From Peptococcaceae bacterium 1198_IL3148 (lineage in GTDB: Bacteria; Bacillota; Desulfotomaculia; Desulfotomaculales; Desulfohalotomaculaceae): 64,000 bases of DNA. The notes below the pieces were generated by a model that searched no databases, was not told the DNA's origin, and worked only from the letters and a program-made list of their open reading frames with translations. The stretch is taken from NCBI GenBank assembly GCA_036763105.1, contig JBAIYS010000008.1, forward strand, positions 1 to 64,000, in the 5' to 3' direction. A program made the translations under genes and the position numbers. This document shows, piece after piece, positions 9,469-17,715 of this stretch (its first letter is position 1; each line of letters begins with the position of its first letter).

Positions 9469-11286
9469 TTATATTTGACATATTATTTGCTTCGTAATAT
9501 CTATGCTATGATTAATTTTATTTAGTAAATTTAAATAACATTTAACAATTAAGTCCGACTTATTGATTACATTCTTTTCATTGTTAATCTTCGGTAACAG
9601 TTTTTTGAGTACTTCTTGTTCCGCCCTTACCATAGGGCTAATTATAATTTTATAATAATCATTACTTTGTAACTTATTTATTTCATTTTCTAATTTTTTG
9701 TAATCATTTTCTACACGGTATTTAATATAACGACTATCATTTATACTCTTTATATAGTAAGACATATTCCTTACCGTTATATCTAATTCTTGTAGGGATC
9801 CCTTTATCTTATTAACCATATTTAAAATATTATTATTTGCATAGGTATGTCCATATGTGCCTTCATACCAGTTGGGATTAGCGGTATTTCCAACAAACAT
9901 CTCATCTATTACACTTGATAATCTTTGTTCTGTCGTACCTACAATTCTAGCACCCTCTGGAGATGTATTAATTATTTCCCTATCAGTGTATGTTCTTAAA
10001 TAATACTCCATATTTTGGCGAGTTCTATCAAACTTTTTTCTTGTTAATACCATCCCCCCACCAACGCTCGTTACTTTTATGGCATCATTTTTTTCTTGTT
10101 CAGATATTTCTTCTGAACGGTTAAAATTAATACCATTAGCATAAAACTTTTCTCTTGGAAATGCTAAATCCTGTCCGACCAGTACAATGGGATTGCACCC
10201 TAGTTTATAGGCTAATTGCAGTGTGCAAACTGCAATACTTGGTGCATCATTAATTATTTCACTTTTATTAATACCTAAAATATACGGGCTAAAAGTATCC
10301 TGACTAATTATCATGTGAAACTTAGGCCCTTGATGATGTCTAAGTGTATTATTAAAAATACTACTGCCAAAAATGAGTGGAAAGTCTGTTCTTTTCAGAT
10401 TTGAAAACACTTTTTCATTGGCAGGCCAAGGGTCATATGAGCAAAATGCATGGGGAATAATATTATTAGCAATTAATCCATGCACAGCAGAGCCTACAGC
10501 AAATATGTAAGCCATACTGTTATCATATATATACTTTAAGTTTTCAAATTCATATTCCAACGAAGGTCCGGCGGATACGATAATTAAAGGTTTGTTCTTA
10601 AACTGATCTTGTTTAGAAAATATACTGGGTGTATCTACTATTGCTTTAAAATTAAGCAATGAATTTAGTGTCCACCAGGTTTCAGCCCTAGCATTCATGC
10701 CTAAGCTTGATTTATAGTTTTCGGTTACTTTAACAAATATTTTTTTAAACTGATCTGCTTTGTCCGGAAACATTCTATTATAAGAGGGTAATATAAGAAC
10801 CTGGGTTTCGCTATTAATGTTAGGTACAACGATATTGATAAACTCTTCCATTGCTTTATTTGAGGTCTCTAAACCAAAAACTTCTATATTTTTAGGTGAA
10901 AGCAATTTGCTAATTTCACAGTGATTAACGGTATATTTAAAAATTTCTAAGCTAGGCTCGTACACAGATATTTTTATTTTAGGTTTGATATCTAATAATG
11001 CCTGCACCATATAACCACAACCAAAGCCATAGAAAATGACGTGCTGACATTTGTCATTTAATTGATTGCTTACCCATCGTCGGGCCTCTTCCACGGGATT
11101 ATTGCGACTATGAATGTAAACTGGACGCTGGTCTTCGTTGCTTTGATATATGGCAGTAATATCATTACTCCTAGTTTTCTCCATTTGTATATTGTTTTCT
11201 TGAGATTGATCCTGCTGCAACGCTTTATATATGTTCTGGTAATATTTTTGTAGGTGTACTATGTTATTAGCATAAGTGACTGACAT
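9469..11286 (-). CDS. Maf-type flagellin glycosyltransferase (DUF115)
   Basis: The 605-aa protein carries the DUF115/MAF core: HVIFYGFGCGYMVQALLDI, PLIIVSAGPSLEYEFENL, the SYDPWPANEK segment and NPIVLVGQDLAFPREK. Motility-associated factors in Campylobacter, Helicobacter and Clostridium transfer nonulosonic acids to Ser/Thr of flagellin in the cytoplasm before export. Its position between flagellin and the pse genes fits. The start follows GGAGGTAGCTGA and lies 17 bases after the upstream ORF. The C-terminal 120 residues are helical and less conserved. Confidence 0.87.
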   Translation of the reverse strand: MSVTYANNIVHLQKYYQNIYKALQQDQSQENNIQMEKTRSNDITAIYQSNEDQRPVYIHSRNNPVEEARRWVSNQLNDKCQHVIFYGFGCGYMVQALLDIKPKIKISVYEPSLEIFKYTVNHCEISKLLSPKNIEVFGLETSNKAMEEFINIVVPNINSETQVLILPSYNRMFPDKADQFKKIFVKVTENYKSSLGMNARAETWWTLNSLLNFKAIVDTPSIFSKQDQFKNKPLIIVSAGPSLEYEFENLKYIYDNSMAYIFAVGSAVHGLIANNIIPHAFCSYDPWPANEKVFSNLKRTDFPLIFGSSIFNNTLRHHQGPKFHMIISQDTFSPYILGINKSEIINDAPSIAVCTLQLAYKLGCNPIVLVGQDLAFPREKFYANGINFNRSEEISEQEKNDAIKVTSVGGGMVLTRKKFDRTRQNMEYYLRTYTDREIINTSPEGARIVGTTEQRLSSVIDEMFVGNTANPNWYEGTYGHTYANNNILNMVNKIKGSLQELDITVRNMSYYIKSINDSRYIKYRVENDYKKLENEINKLQSNDYYKIIISPMVRAEQEVLKKLLPKINNEKNVINKSDLIVKCYLNLLNKINHSIDITKQIICQI

Positions 11287-11302
11287 TCAGCTACCTCCGA
11301 AT

Positions 11303-11884
11303 CTACATCTTATAATATTTATTTAATGTTTCTTGTGTTATTTCTATTTTATCAATAAAGTCGTATTGCAGTAAGTCACCCAGCTGGAAATAATCTTTAT
11401 TATTAAAGGCGTCTAGCATTGAAGCAGTCAAATTAACGTAACCTTTTCGTAGATCTGTTAAAGAATAAATAGCGGCATTATCTAGGTACTTAGATAAGGA
11501 GTTTAATGCATTTACTACCCACTCTATGCCATCCAATAGTTGGTTAAACTTATTCCAAGTAGCTGTTGTTGGGTTGCCATATAAATCATTAGCTAGGTCC
11601 TCAAGATAGGGAGGGAAATTATCTAAATATATATTTACAGATTTAATTAGTTGCTGGCACGCTTCCGATCTGGTAATGATTTGAATAGATACTGTAGTGG
11701 CTGATTGCATGTTTTCTTTTATAAAGTTATAAAAGTTATCATACACAACAGTGCCATCAATGTTGACTTCAGCAATTATTAGTTCTTTTTGCGCAATTTC
11801 CTGTACTAACTGATTCCAAAATTCATCAAACTTATCAAATCTATTTTCAACACTGTAGCTTCTATCATTAACATTTATTTTCAT
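11303..11884 (-). CDS. Unknown flagellin-adjacent protein
   Basis: I chose ATG at 11884, which has GGGAGGT five bases upstream; the product is 193 aa starting MKINVNDRSYSVENRFDKF. The first ~70 residues look beta/alpha, with a KELIIAEVNIDGTVVYDNF strand pair, and the rest is helical with many Leu/Tyr/Asp. I do not recognise the family. It is the first gene behind the sigma-28 promoter at 11934-11960 and precedes maf by 16 bases, so it is probably tied to flagellin export or glycosylation, perhaps as a chaperone-like factor. That role is inference only. Confidence 0.75.
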   Translation of the reverse strand: MKINVNDRSYSVENRFDKFDEFWNQLVQEIAQKELIIAEVNIDGTVVYDNFYNFIKENMQSATTVSIQIITRSEACQQLIKSVNIYLDNFPPYLEDLANDLYGNPTTATWNKFNQLLDGIEWVVNALNSLSKYLDNAAIYSLTDLRKGYVNLTASMLDAFNNKDYFQLGDLLQYDFIDKIEITQETLNKYYKM

Positions 11885-11933
11885 GGAGTACCTCCCATTT
11901 GTAGGTAAAAGAAAATTTTTCACATTATTGTAA

Positions 11934-11960
11934 TTATCGACATTTTTAATAAATCCTTTA
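11934..11960 (-). promoter_or_regulatory. Sigma-28 (FliA/SigD) promoter for the glycosylation operon
   Basis: On the minus strand TAAA (11960-11957), a 15-base spacer and GTCGATAA (11941-11934) match the flagellar sigma consensus TAAA-N15-GCCGATAA with one mismatch. It lies 50 bases upstream of the unknown gene that leads to maf and the pse genes. Confidence 0.8.
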
Positions 11961-11983
11961 TACTAATATTTGGTAATTAAAAA

Positions 11984-12023
11984 TGCAAAAGGAACCTTAG
12001 AATTAATTCCAAGGTCCCCTTTG
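11984..12023 (-). terminator. Terminator of the flagellin gene
   Basis: An imperfect long stem (AAAGGGGACCTTGGAATT against AATTCTAAGGTTCCTTTT) lies 13 bases past the hag stop, followed on the minus strand by GCATTTTTAAT. It should make the highly expressed flagellin message largely monocistronic. Confidence 0.75.
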
Positions 12024-12035
12024 TAGTTTATAAAA

Positions 12036-12932
12036 TTATCTCAGAAGTTGCAATACGCCTTGTGGCTGTTGATTAGCTTGTGCCAGCATAGCTTGTGACG
12101 CTTGTGTAAGAATGTTGTTCTTGGTGAATTCCATCATTTCCTTAGCCATATCTACGTCACGGATACGTGATTCAGCTGCGGTTAAGTTTTCACTTGATGT
12201 TCCAAGGTTGTTGATAGTGTGCTCTAAGCGGTTTTGATGAGCACCTAGTTTAGAGCGTTCTGCAGATACCATTTCAATAGCATCATTAATTAATGTAATT
12301 GCTGCATCTGCACCTGATTGTGAAATAATGCCACTGCCTGCTAAAGTGTTTACACCAGTTACAGTAGTAGTAGCACCACTGCCAGAGCCAGTTGTTGCTG
12401 ATGTACCGATGTGTTCACTAGCCATAGAATTGATTTCTAGTGTAATTTGTTGACCTTGATTAGCGCCGATATGGAAGGTAAATGATTGTGCATCACCAGT
12501 AAAACCACTAGCATCTGTAGCACCTAAAAGGTTTTGGGTGTTAAATTCAGTGGTTTTTGCGATACGATCAATTTCTTCAATTAATTGATCCATTTCTTTT
12601 TGAAGTTCCTTACGATCAGTTTCAGTGTTAGTATCGTTAGCTGATTGAACAGCTAATTCGCGCATACGTTGCAGAATGCTGTGGGTTTCGTTTAACGCAC
12701 CTTCAGCAGTTTGAATTAAGGAAATACCATCTTGGGCGTTACGGCTAGCTTGATCCAAACCACGGATTTGTCCACGCATTTTTTCTGAAATAGCCAGACC
12801 TGCTGCGTCATCACCAGCACGGTTAATTCTTAAACCTGAGGATAGTTTTTCCATTGACTTTGAAGCAGCATTGGTGCCAGCATTCAACTGACGGTAGGTG
12901 TTAAGAGCTGCAATGTTGTGGTTAATAATCAT
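12036..12932 (-). CDS. hag: Flagellin
   Basis: This 298-aa flagellin has the conserved N-terminal D0/D1 (MIINHNIAALNTYRQL, LSSGLRINRAGDDAAGLAIS) and C-terminal D1/D0 (MVSAERSKLGAHQNRLEHT, ending QQPQGVLQLLR). The centre is a short Gly/Ser/Thr-rich stretch (TGSGSGATTTVTG) in place of large outer domains; it is a likely site for O-linked pseudaminic acid. It has its own sigma-28 promoter and a structured leader with a CsrA hairpin. It is the major filament protein, exported by the flagellar type III apparatus. Confidence 0.97.
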   Translation of the reverse strand: MIINHNIAALNTYRQLNAGTNAASKSMEKLSSGLRINRAGDDAAGLAISEKMRGQIRGLDQASRNAQDGISLIQTAEGALNETHSILQRMRELAVQSANDTNTETDRKELQKEMDQLIEEIDRIAKTTEFNTQNLLGATDASGFTGDAQSFTFHIGANQGQQITLEINSMASEHIGTSATTGSGSGATTTVTGVNTLAGSGIISQSGADAAITLINDAIEMVSAERSKLGAHQNRLEHTINNLGTSSENLTAAESRIRDVDMAKEMMEFTKNNILTQASQAMLAQANQQPQGVLQLLR

Positions 12933-12962
12933 TGTTTCATTCCTCCATGAATTTTAAATATT

Positions 12963-12980
12963 TACCGCATCCTTGCGGTA
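12963..12980 (-). promoter_or_regulatory. CsrA-binding hairpin in the hag leader
   Basis: In the hag mRNA a 7-bp stem (TACCGCA/TGCGGTA) presents the loop AGGA, so the site reads CGCAAGGATGCG. This fits the CsrA consensus (ACARGGAUG with GGA in a hairpin loop). The ribosome site GGAGGA at 12946-12941 lies 16 bases downstream and would be the second contact, as in the Bacillus hag leader. Confidence 0.72.
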
Positions 12981-13024
12981 TATGCTAAACCCGGTCGGCC
13001 GCCCGGATTTGCTTTCCATTATAT

Positions 13025-13051
13025 TTATCGACACTTAGTTAAATAAGTTTA
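13025..13051 (-). promoter_or_regulatory. Sigma-28 promoter of flagellin
   Basis: TAAA (13051-13048), 15 bases, then GTCGATAA (13032-13025) on the minus strand. Transcription would start near 13018, giving a leader of about 85 bases that contains a GC-rich hairpin (13010-12987) and the CsrA hairpin. Confidence 0.85.
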
Positions 13052-13070
13052 GTGCTATCGGCAATTTTTT

Positions 13071-13289
13071 TTAATCTTTTTTGTGAAGCAGTTCAAAAAA
13101 ATCATCATTAGCCAGTGCCTTTAGGTTCTCTGTTTGGACAGCTTTGTAAATCTCAGTGCGATAGATATCTACATCTTGTGGGGCTTCAACGCCTAAGCGA
13201 ACCTGGTCTTTTTGAGCATCTAACACTACAACTACAATGTTATTACCGATGTTAATGGATTGGCCTTTTTTTCTGGATAATACTAGCAT
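13071..13289 (-). CDS. csrA: Carbon storage regulator / translational repressor
   Basis: The 72-aa protein begins MLVLSRKKGQSINIGNNIVV and contains VRLGVEAPQDVDIYRTEIY, the complete CsrA fold, including the RNA-binding Arg/Glu of the VxIxR-E type tail. CsrA binds GGA hairpins and blocks flagellin translation. It follows fliW by 4 bases and lies directly upstream of hag, whose leader carries the matching site. The C-terminal DDFFELLHKKD extension is ordinary for Firmicutes. Confidence 0.96.
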   Translation of the reverse strand: MLVLSRKKGQSINIGNNIVVVVLDAQKDQVRLGVEAPQDVDIYRTEIYKAVQTENLKALANDDFFELLHKKD

Positions 13290-13293
13290 GTGA

Positions 13294-13704
13294 TTAGCCC
13301 TCCCTGCTTTCGGTAGTCAGTGGCAGTGGGTGACGGATGTTGTAGCGTTTATCGTTTAGAATTACCTGGCGGGCACTGCCGGTGGTAATATTTACTACTA
13401 CTGGGGCAAGTAAATTGACGGTAGCCTTTTTAAACCCTTTACTGGCGTTGACTATTGAAAAGATTGCTACATCTTTAGGCTCTTTAATGCTTAGTTTAGT
13501 TTTATCTTCCTCTGGCAGGTCAAATTCGTAGTCTGGGTAAAAGGGAAAGGGGTTGATTAAAATGAAGGATATTTCTTCGTCTTGAACAGATTGTAATATA
13601 TAGAAGGGAGAGTTCTCCTGTACTGTCTTTAAGTTAAATTGGTTATATTCTTCCGGCAGACCGGGGAGACCGGATTTGAATGTAAGCAATGTTGGGTTGG
13701 GCAT
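13294..13704 (-). CDS. fliW: Flagellar assembly factor FliW
   Basis: The 136-aa protein has the FliW pattern: LTFKSGLPGLPEEYNQF, then SPFYILQSVQDEEISFILINPF and NLLAPVVVNITTGSARQVIL. FliW binds either flagellin or CsrA; when flagellin is exported, FliW is freed to sequester CsrA and translation of hag resumes. The fliW-csrA-hag order makes this partner switch complete in one place. The start has GGTGATATTTAA upstream. Confidence 0.95.
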   Translation of the reverse strand: MPNPTLLTFKSGLPGLPEEYNQFNLKTVQENSPFYILQSVQDEEISFILINPFPFYPDYEFDLPEEDKTKLSIKEPKDVAIFSIVNASKGFKKATVNLLAPVVVNITTGSARQVILNDKRYNIRHPLPLTTESREG

Positions 13705-13841
13705 TTAAATATCACCTTTCCTTTAGGGCAAAAGTTTGTTAGAAAAACTTGGCTTACGCCAAGCCTTCAGGCGCCAGTGGAAGCCTTTAGTTTTTCTTAT
13801 ACTATCTTCCTTAAATTTTGATAAACTTTCTGATAGTGCTA

Positions 13842-13864
13842 TAAAAGGCGCGATGAATCGCGCC
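13842..13864 (-). terminator. Terminator between flaG and fliW
   Basis: GGCGCGAT and ATCGCGCC form an 8-bp perfect stem, followed on the minus strand by TTTTAT. The following 140 bases up to fliW contain a second hairpin (CTTGGC/GCCAAG near 13750), so fliW-csrA may have partly separate expression. Confidence 0.65.
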
Positions 13865-13901
13865 CCCTAACAAAACAGATTATTTAATTAAACAAACATC
13901 A

Positions 13902-14261
13902 TTAGGCATAATCATCAAATTTTTTACCGCTGGTGGATTCCCTTTGGTCGGCAAATTTTTGGGCTTGTTCCGGTTCCATTTCTTGGGTTTCACCGGTTTG
14001 TGTGTTAAATACTTTTACTTTTAATTTGTTATCCTTGTCTTTAAATACTTTAAACTTTAGGGGGTAGTTGAACATTTGGGCTGCTTTGTTTAGTCTATCC
14101 ACTATTTTAACCAATTCTGCCTCAGTTACTTTTTTGTGGGCTAGGCTTTGGTTTTGCAGTTGTTCATCGGGAACCACTCTACCCCGGCCGGGTTCTACTT
14201 GTTTAATGGTGATGTTATCATGATGGAGTAAAGACTGCAGTCCGCCGGCACCGATTTTCAT
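13902..14261 (-). CDS. FlaG-family flagellar protein
   Basis: This 119-aa protein has a variable, charged N-terminus and a conserved FlaG core near residues 47-100: LVKIVDRLNKAAQMFNYPLK, then LKFKVFKDKDNKLKVKVFN. The family, found beside flagellin and FliD genes, influences filament length; the exact activity is not settled. It follows flgL by 20 bases and precedes a terminator. Confidence 0.8.
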   Translation of the reverse strand: MKIGAGGLQSLLHHDNITIKQVEPGRGRVVPDEQLQNQSLAHKKVTEAELVKIVDRLNKAAQMFNYPLKFKVFKDKDNKLKVKVFNTQTGETQEMEPEQAQKFADQRESTSGKKFDDYA

Positions 14262-14281
14262 GGTGCATCACCTTCTAACAA

Positions 14282-15229
14282 TTATCTAAGGAAATTCAAT
14301 AAGCTAGTTTGCATCATTTGAGCCCCAATGGCTAAGGAGGCATTGTAACTGAGTTGTTGTTGGGCTGCTTCAATTGATAACCTTGCAATATCAGCATCTT
14401 CTATGTTGCTTAGGTTTTGGGTTAAAATTAACTCTTGATTGAGCAATTGTTTCTTTAAGGAATCAAAATGCCGATAACGGGCTCCGGTGGCGGTACGCTT
14501 TTGCAAAACATGATCGTGCTGTTGGGATAAATCTGCAATACTGGTTTGGATTTCATTGTCGAAATCTACCGTCTCGCTATTTGCCAAGATGTCTCTCAAT
14601 TGAAACAGCGAGCTGAAGACACCTTGATCCACTACATACTCACCGCTATCATCTACGCAAGTACCATACAAGCCCATTTGGGCGGGGGCAAGTGTAACCC
14701 CAGCTTCTGCAATGACGTAATCTGTTCCCGCCAGCACTTCCCTGGTAATTTCACTGAAATCCCCTTTATAAATAATTTTGTCTCCATTACGTTCAAAAGG
14801 TGGGTTACCATTATCTTTACCAGCATAGATATATTTGCCACCAACGGTGGAGTTAGCCAAATCCACCGCTTCATCAATTAATTTATCAATTTGTTCAGCG
14901 ATGGCAACTCGTTGTTCAGTATTGTAGGTGTCGTTAGCCGATTGCAAAGCAAGTTCTTTTGCTTTTAACAAAATATCCCCCAGCGTTCCCATGGAAGTAT
15001 CTGCCATTTCTAAATAACTAAGGCCATCATCTATATTTACTTTGTACTGTTCATTGTATGACAGAGTGGCTTTAATTTTTAAAAACTCACTGATGGCGTT
15101 GGGGTTATCACTGGGCCGCAACAGCTTACTACCGGTAGCAATCTGCTCTTGGCTGCGGGCTAATTTACTGAGATTATTTTGAATATTGTTTAGCATATGG
15201 TTGGACATATAGCGGTTGCTAATTCTCAT
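14282..15229 (-). CDS. flgL: Flagellar hook-filament junction protein FlgL
   Basis: The 315-aa flagellin-like protein begins MRISNRYMSNHMLNNIQNNL and has IATGSKLLRPSDNPNAI, with a C-terminal helix IEDADIARLSIEAAQQQLSY ending QTSLLNFLR. FlgL (HAP3) joins the FlgK ring to the filament. It follows flgK by 17 bases in the late flagellar operon. Confidence 0.95.
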   Translation of the reverse strand: MRISNRYMSNHMLNNIQNNLSKLARSQEQIATGSKLLRPSDNPNAISEFLKIKATLSYNEQYKVNIDDGLSYLEMADTSMGTLGDILLKAKELALQSANDTYNTEQRVAIAEQIDKLIDEAVDLANSTVGGKYIYAGKDNGNPPFERNGDKIIYKGDFSEITREVLAGTDYVIAEAGVTLAPAQMGLYGTCVDDSGEYVVDQGVFSSLFQLRDILANSETVDFDNEIQTSIADLSQQHDHVLQKRTATGARYRHFDSLKKQLLNQELILTQNLSNIEDADIARLSIEAAQQQLSYNASLAIGAQMMQTSLLNFLR

Positions 15230-15246
15230 CTTTTAATCCTCCCAAT

Positions 15247-16689
15247 CTAGAACAGGCGATTTATGACGACATCCAGCATTTGATCCAGCGTGTTAATCAT
15301 GCGGGCGGATGCTTGAAAACCGTACTGATATTGAATCATTTTAGTTAATTCTTCGTCTACCGATACACCGGACACCGAATCCCTTAAACTTTCTATTTGC
15401 TGTCTAATGGCATTTTGATTGCCGGCGACACTGTCGGTACTTTTGGCGTTAGCACCAACTTGGGTTACCAGTGTGGCAAAGTATTCTTCAATGGTATATT
15501 CTTTGCTACTATGTTTTGCATATAACGGGTGTGTCGGCGCAAACATCTCTGAAATGTCATCATCACGCAAATTGGCAATATCTTGGGCCATGGTACCATC
15601 CAACTTTTCGGGTTCATCTTTTAATACGCTGTTAACTTGAAAATCCCCCGTTTCTAGGGTACCAGTGAAAAAATTCTCGCCTGGCATTCCTTCAATTACA
15701 CTGGTTATTTTGTTCTGGAAAATTTCAGCGATGTCATTTAACATTTCTTTGTATTGCATAAGCTCTTGACGGGCGTTTTCTAAGCCTAGCAAGCCACCAC
15801 CTAGGGTGGTGTTGGCACAATTATCGGTCAAGTTAATTACATGTGCACTGTCATAATTCAGAATAATTTTTTCATCGGCATCGGCGGACAGTGTAAATTT
15901 TTTTAAGTCAGTCATATCTATTGTCTGACCAAATAATTTCAGTGAAATATCTCCAGTGGGTTTACCATCTTGGGTATCAAAGGTAACATCAACCGGACCG
16001 AAGGCGCTGAGCTTTTCCAGTAATTGATCCCGTTTGTCCAACAGGTCATTGGGCTGTTGACCCACTGAATATACTTTTTTAATAGCCTTAGTTAATTGGC
16101 TAATTTCAGTTAAAGTGGTGTTTAATAAATCCACTTGGTCTTGCAGTTTGCCGGTGATGTCGCCGGAAGCATTATTGTTATAAATACTTTCTTCAATGTC
16201 ATCCATTTGATCATAGGTAAAGGACAACATTGAGGCCAGTTCGTCACCCAATTCCACAACGGCGGCCTTAATCCCGGGGTCTTGGGGGGTGTTGTTTAGG
16301 TCCATCCAAGTAGCAAAAAAATCTGTAATCCTTTGGGCAATACCTGCGGATGCCGGTTCAGCAAAGGAGGCCTCGGCCCGCTGGAGGAAGGAGATTTGCT
16401 CTTCCCAGTAGGCGGTGTCGGTAATGGCTTTGCGCAGGTTGTTGTCCATGTACTCATCCTTTACCCGGCGGATGATGTCCACCGCAGCACCAGTACCCAG
16501 TTGTCCAGGGGTGTTGGCGCTGTACATGGTGGGGTTGGTATAGGGATAAGTGGTGGTAATTAGCACCTCTTGCCGGGAGTAGCCCGGTGTGCTGGCGTTG
16601 GCCAAGTTATGGCCGGTTATGTCCAAAGCCCTTTGATGCACCTGCATGCCTCGGCGGGCGGTTTCTAAACCAAAAAATGTTGATACCAT
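15247..16689 (-). CDS. flgK: Flagellar hook-associated protein FlgK
   Basis: I place the start at 16689 (MVSTFFGLETARRGMQVHQR), preceded by GAGACGGTGA; the open frame runs 51 codons further upstream but through repeat-derived sequence. The 480-aa protein has the conserved ITGHNLANASTPGYSRQEV motif of rod/hook proteins, a long middle, and the C-terminal GVSVDEELTKMIQYQYGFQASARMI. FlgK (HAP1) caps the hook before FlgL. A CCTACA hairpin repeat pair lies between flgN and this gene. Confidence 0.94.
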   Translation of the reverse strand: MVSTFFGLETARRGMQVHQRALDITGHNLANASTPGYSRQEVLITTTYPYTNPTMYSANTPGQLGTGAAVDIIRRVKDEYMDNNLRKAITDTAYWEEQISFLQRAEASFAEPASAGIAQRITDFFATWMDLNNTPQDPGIKAAVVELGDELASMLSFTYDQMDDIEESIYNNNASGDITGKLQDQVDLLNTTLTEISQLTKAIKKVYSVGQQPNDLLDKRDQLLEKLSAFGPVDVTFDTQDGKPTGDISLKLFGQTIDMTDLKKFTLSADADEKIILNYDSAHVINLTDNCANTTLGGGLLGLENARQELMQYKEMLNDIAEIFQNKITSVIEGMPGENFFTGTLETGDFQVNSVLKDEPEKLDGTMAQDIANLRDDDISEMFAPTHPLYAKHSSKEYTIEEYFATLVTQVGANAKSTDSVAGNQNAIRQQIESLRDSVSGVSVDEELTKMIQYQYGFQASARMINTLDQMLDVVINRLF

Positions 16690-16740
16690 TTTTTCACCGT
16701 CTCTTTCTTGGTGTAGTTGTTGAGCAAAGGTTGGTTTTGC

Positions 16741-16860
16741 GGGCCGGCGTGGAAATCGGCCCCTACGTTTGGTTTGAGCAAAGGTTTTGTTGTTGAAACG
16801 AATGTACTGCGTTAGTGCTACAGTTTCGTTAGGTGGGCTCAATGAATTGAGCCTCTACAC
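16741..16860. repeat. Two CCTACA-type hairpin repeats between flgN and flgK
   Basis: GGGCCG...CGGCCC followed by CCTAC (16741-16766) and GGGCTCAAT-GA-ATTGAGCC followed by TCTACA (16835-16859) belong to the family of small hairpins scattered through this window. Both face the same way. About 70 bases without further structure lie between them. Confidence 0.7.
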
Positions 16861-16868
16861 AATCACTT

Positions 16869-17366
16869 TTAAACCGTTTTGTTTAGCATTTGTAAGTTGC
16901 TGGTGGTTTCTTTGTTTACTTTGCCGCCGGGTTGGTAGGTTTGGCTGTTGTTGCTGGGATGCATTATGTTTACCAGCGCGGCATTTACCTGCTGTACCCT
17001 TTGGGTTAGTACTCTGTTGACTTGGTTTAGCTGTTGTAGTTTGTCAAACTGTTGTTTCAGTTCCGTTTGCAGTTGTTTTAATGGAATTTGTATTTCTACC
17101 GGGGCCTGGGCCAACATATCGCTAACGGTGGCACCGGGTTTTAGCCCCAGATTTTGTTCTAATTTAACCTGCAGTTGTTCCCGCTGGGGGTCCAATTTGG
17201 CCATTTGCAGGGTCAGTTTTTGAAGTTGATTCACCGCACTGCTTAGCGCCTGGGCGTCAACTTGACGCAACGCCTGGTTTTGGGCTTGGGCGGCGGTGAC
17301 CATGTTGGTAACCACTTGCTGTTGTTGTTTTAAAACCTCTATTAGTTCAAAAAAAAGAGGCTCCAT
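16869..17366 (-). CDS. flgN: FlgN-type flagellar export chaperone
   Basis: The 165-aa, Gln-rich, all-helical protein (MEPLFFELIEVLKQQQQVV, repeated heptad Leu/Gln patterns to residue ~130) fits the FlgN/FliT chaperone family that guards FlgK and FlgL before export. I use ATG at 17366 with AAGGAGTGA upstream. Its place between flgM and flgK is diagnostic; sequence conservation in this family is low. Confidence 0.85.
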   Translation of the reverse strand: MEPLFFELIEVLKQQQQVVTNMVTAAQAQNQALRQVDAQALSSAVNQLQKLTLQMAKLDPQREQLQVKLEQNLGLKPGATVSDMLAQAPVEIQIPLKQLQTELKQQFDKLQQLNQVNRVLTQRVQQVNAALVNIMHPSNNSQTYQPGGKVNKETTSNLQMLNKTV

Positions 17367-17429
17367 GGAAATCACTCCTTATACAAGTTCGTCCAGGCGC
17401 CTGTCCTTAATAATGCCCTCTGCAATTTT

Positions 17430-17663
17430 TTAGGCAGATGGTTGATAAGTTCCGTTTTTAATCTGCGCTTTAATGTCCCGCACCTTTTCTGCTCTCACTT
17501 CTGGCAGGTTTTTAAATTCGCTACGGTATTTATTTATCTCCAGGGCCTGTGGGGATATTTCTAAGCTATCTCCCTGGGTTTTCCCCTCTGGTTTTGGTGG
17601 AACCTTTTTGGCCTGGGATGCATAGGCATTGATGGCATTGGTTCTAAATGGGGTGATTTTCAT
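17430..17663 (-). CDS. flgM: Anti-sigma-28 factor FlgM
   Basis: The 77-aa protein starts at ATG 17663 behind GGAGGTG; the earlier in-frame start would overlap cheB without a ribosome site. It ends NLPEVRAEKVRDIKAQIKNGTYQ, the FlgM sigma-binding helix pattern, with SLEISPQALEINKYRSEF before it. FlgM holds sigma-28 inactive until it is exported through the finished hook. A sigma-28-like promoter overlaps the cheB stop just upstream. Confidence 0.9.
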   Translation of the reverse strand: MKITPFRTNAINAYASQAKKVPPKPEGKTQGDSLEISPQALEINKYRSEFKNLPEVRAEKVRDIKAQIKNGTYQPSA

Positions 17664-17687
17664 ATGCACCCACCTCCTACACTTATT

Positions 17688-17715
17688 ATATCGGACACCC
17701 AGGACAATAACTTTA
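17688..17715 (-). promoter_or_regulatory. Sigma-28-like promoter upstream of flgM
   Basis: TAAA (17715-17712) overlaps the cheB stop codon and is followed after 16 bases by TCCGATAT (17695-17688), close to the SigD consensus CCGATAT. It would give the flgM-flgN-flgK-flgL-flaG genes late-class expression independent of the chemotaxis genes. Confidence 0.6.

Noticed and set aside
16690-16842. N-terminal extension of FlgK
   Set aside because: The added 51 residues come from hairpin-repeat DNA, while the internal ATG at 16689 has a ribosome site and the conserved FlgK N-terminus.
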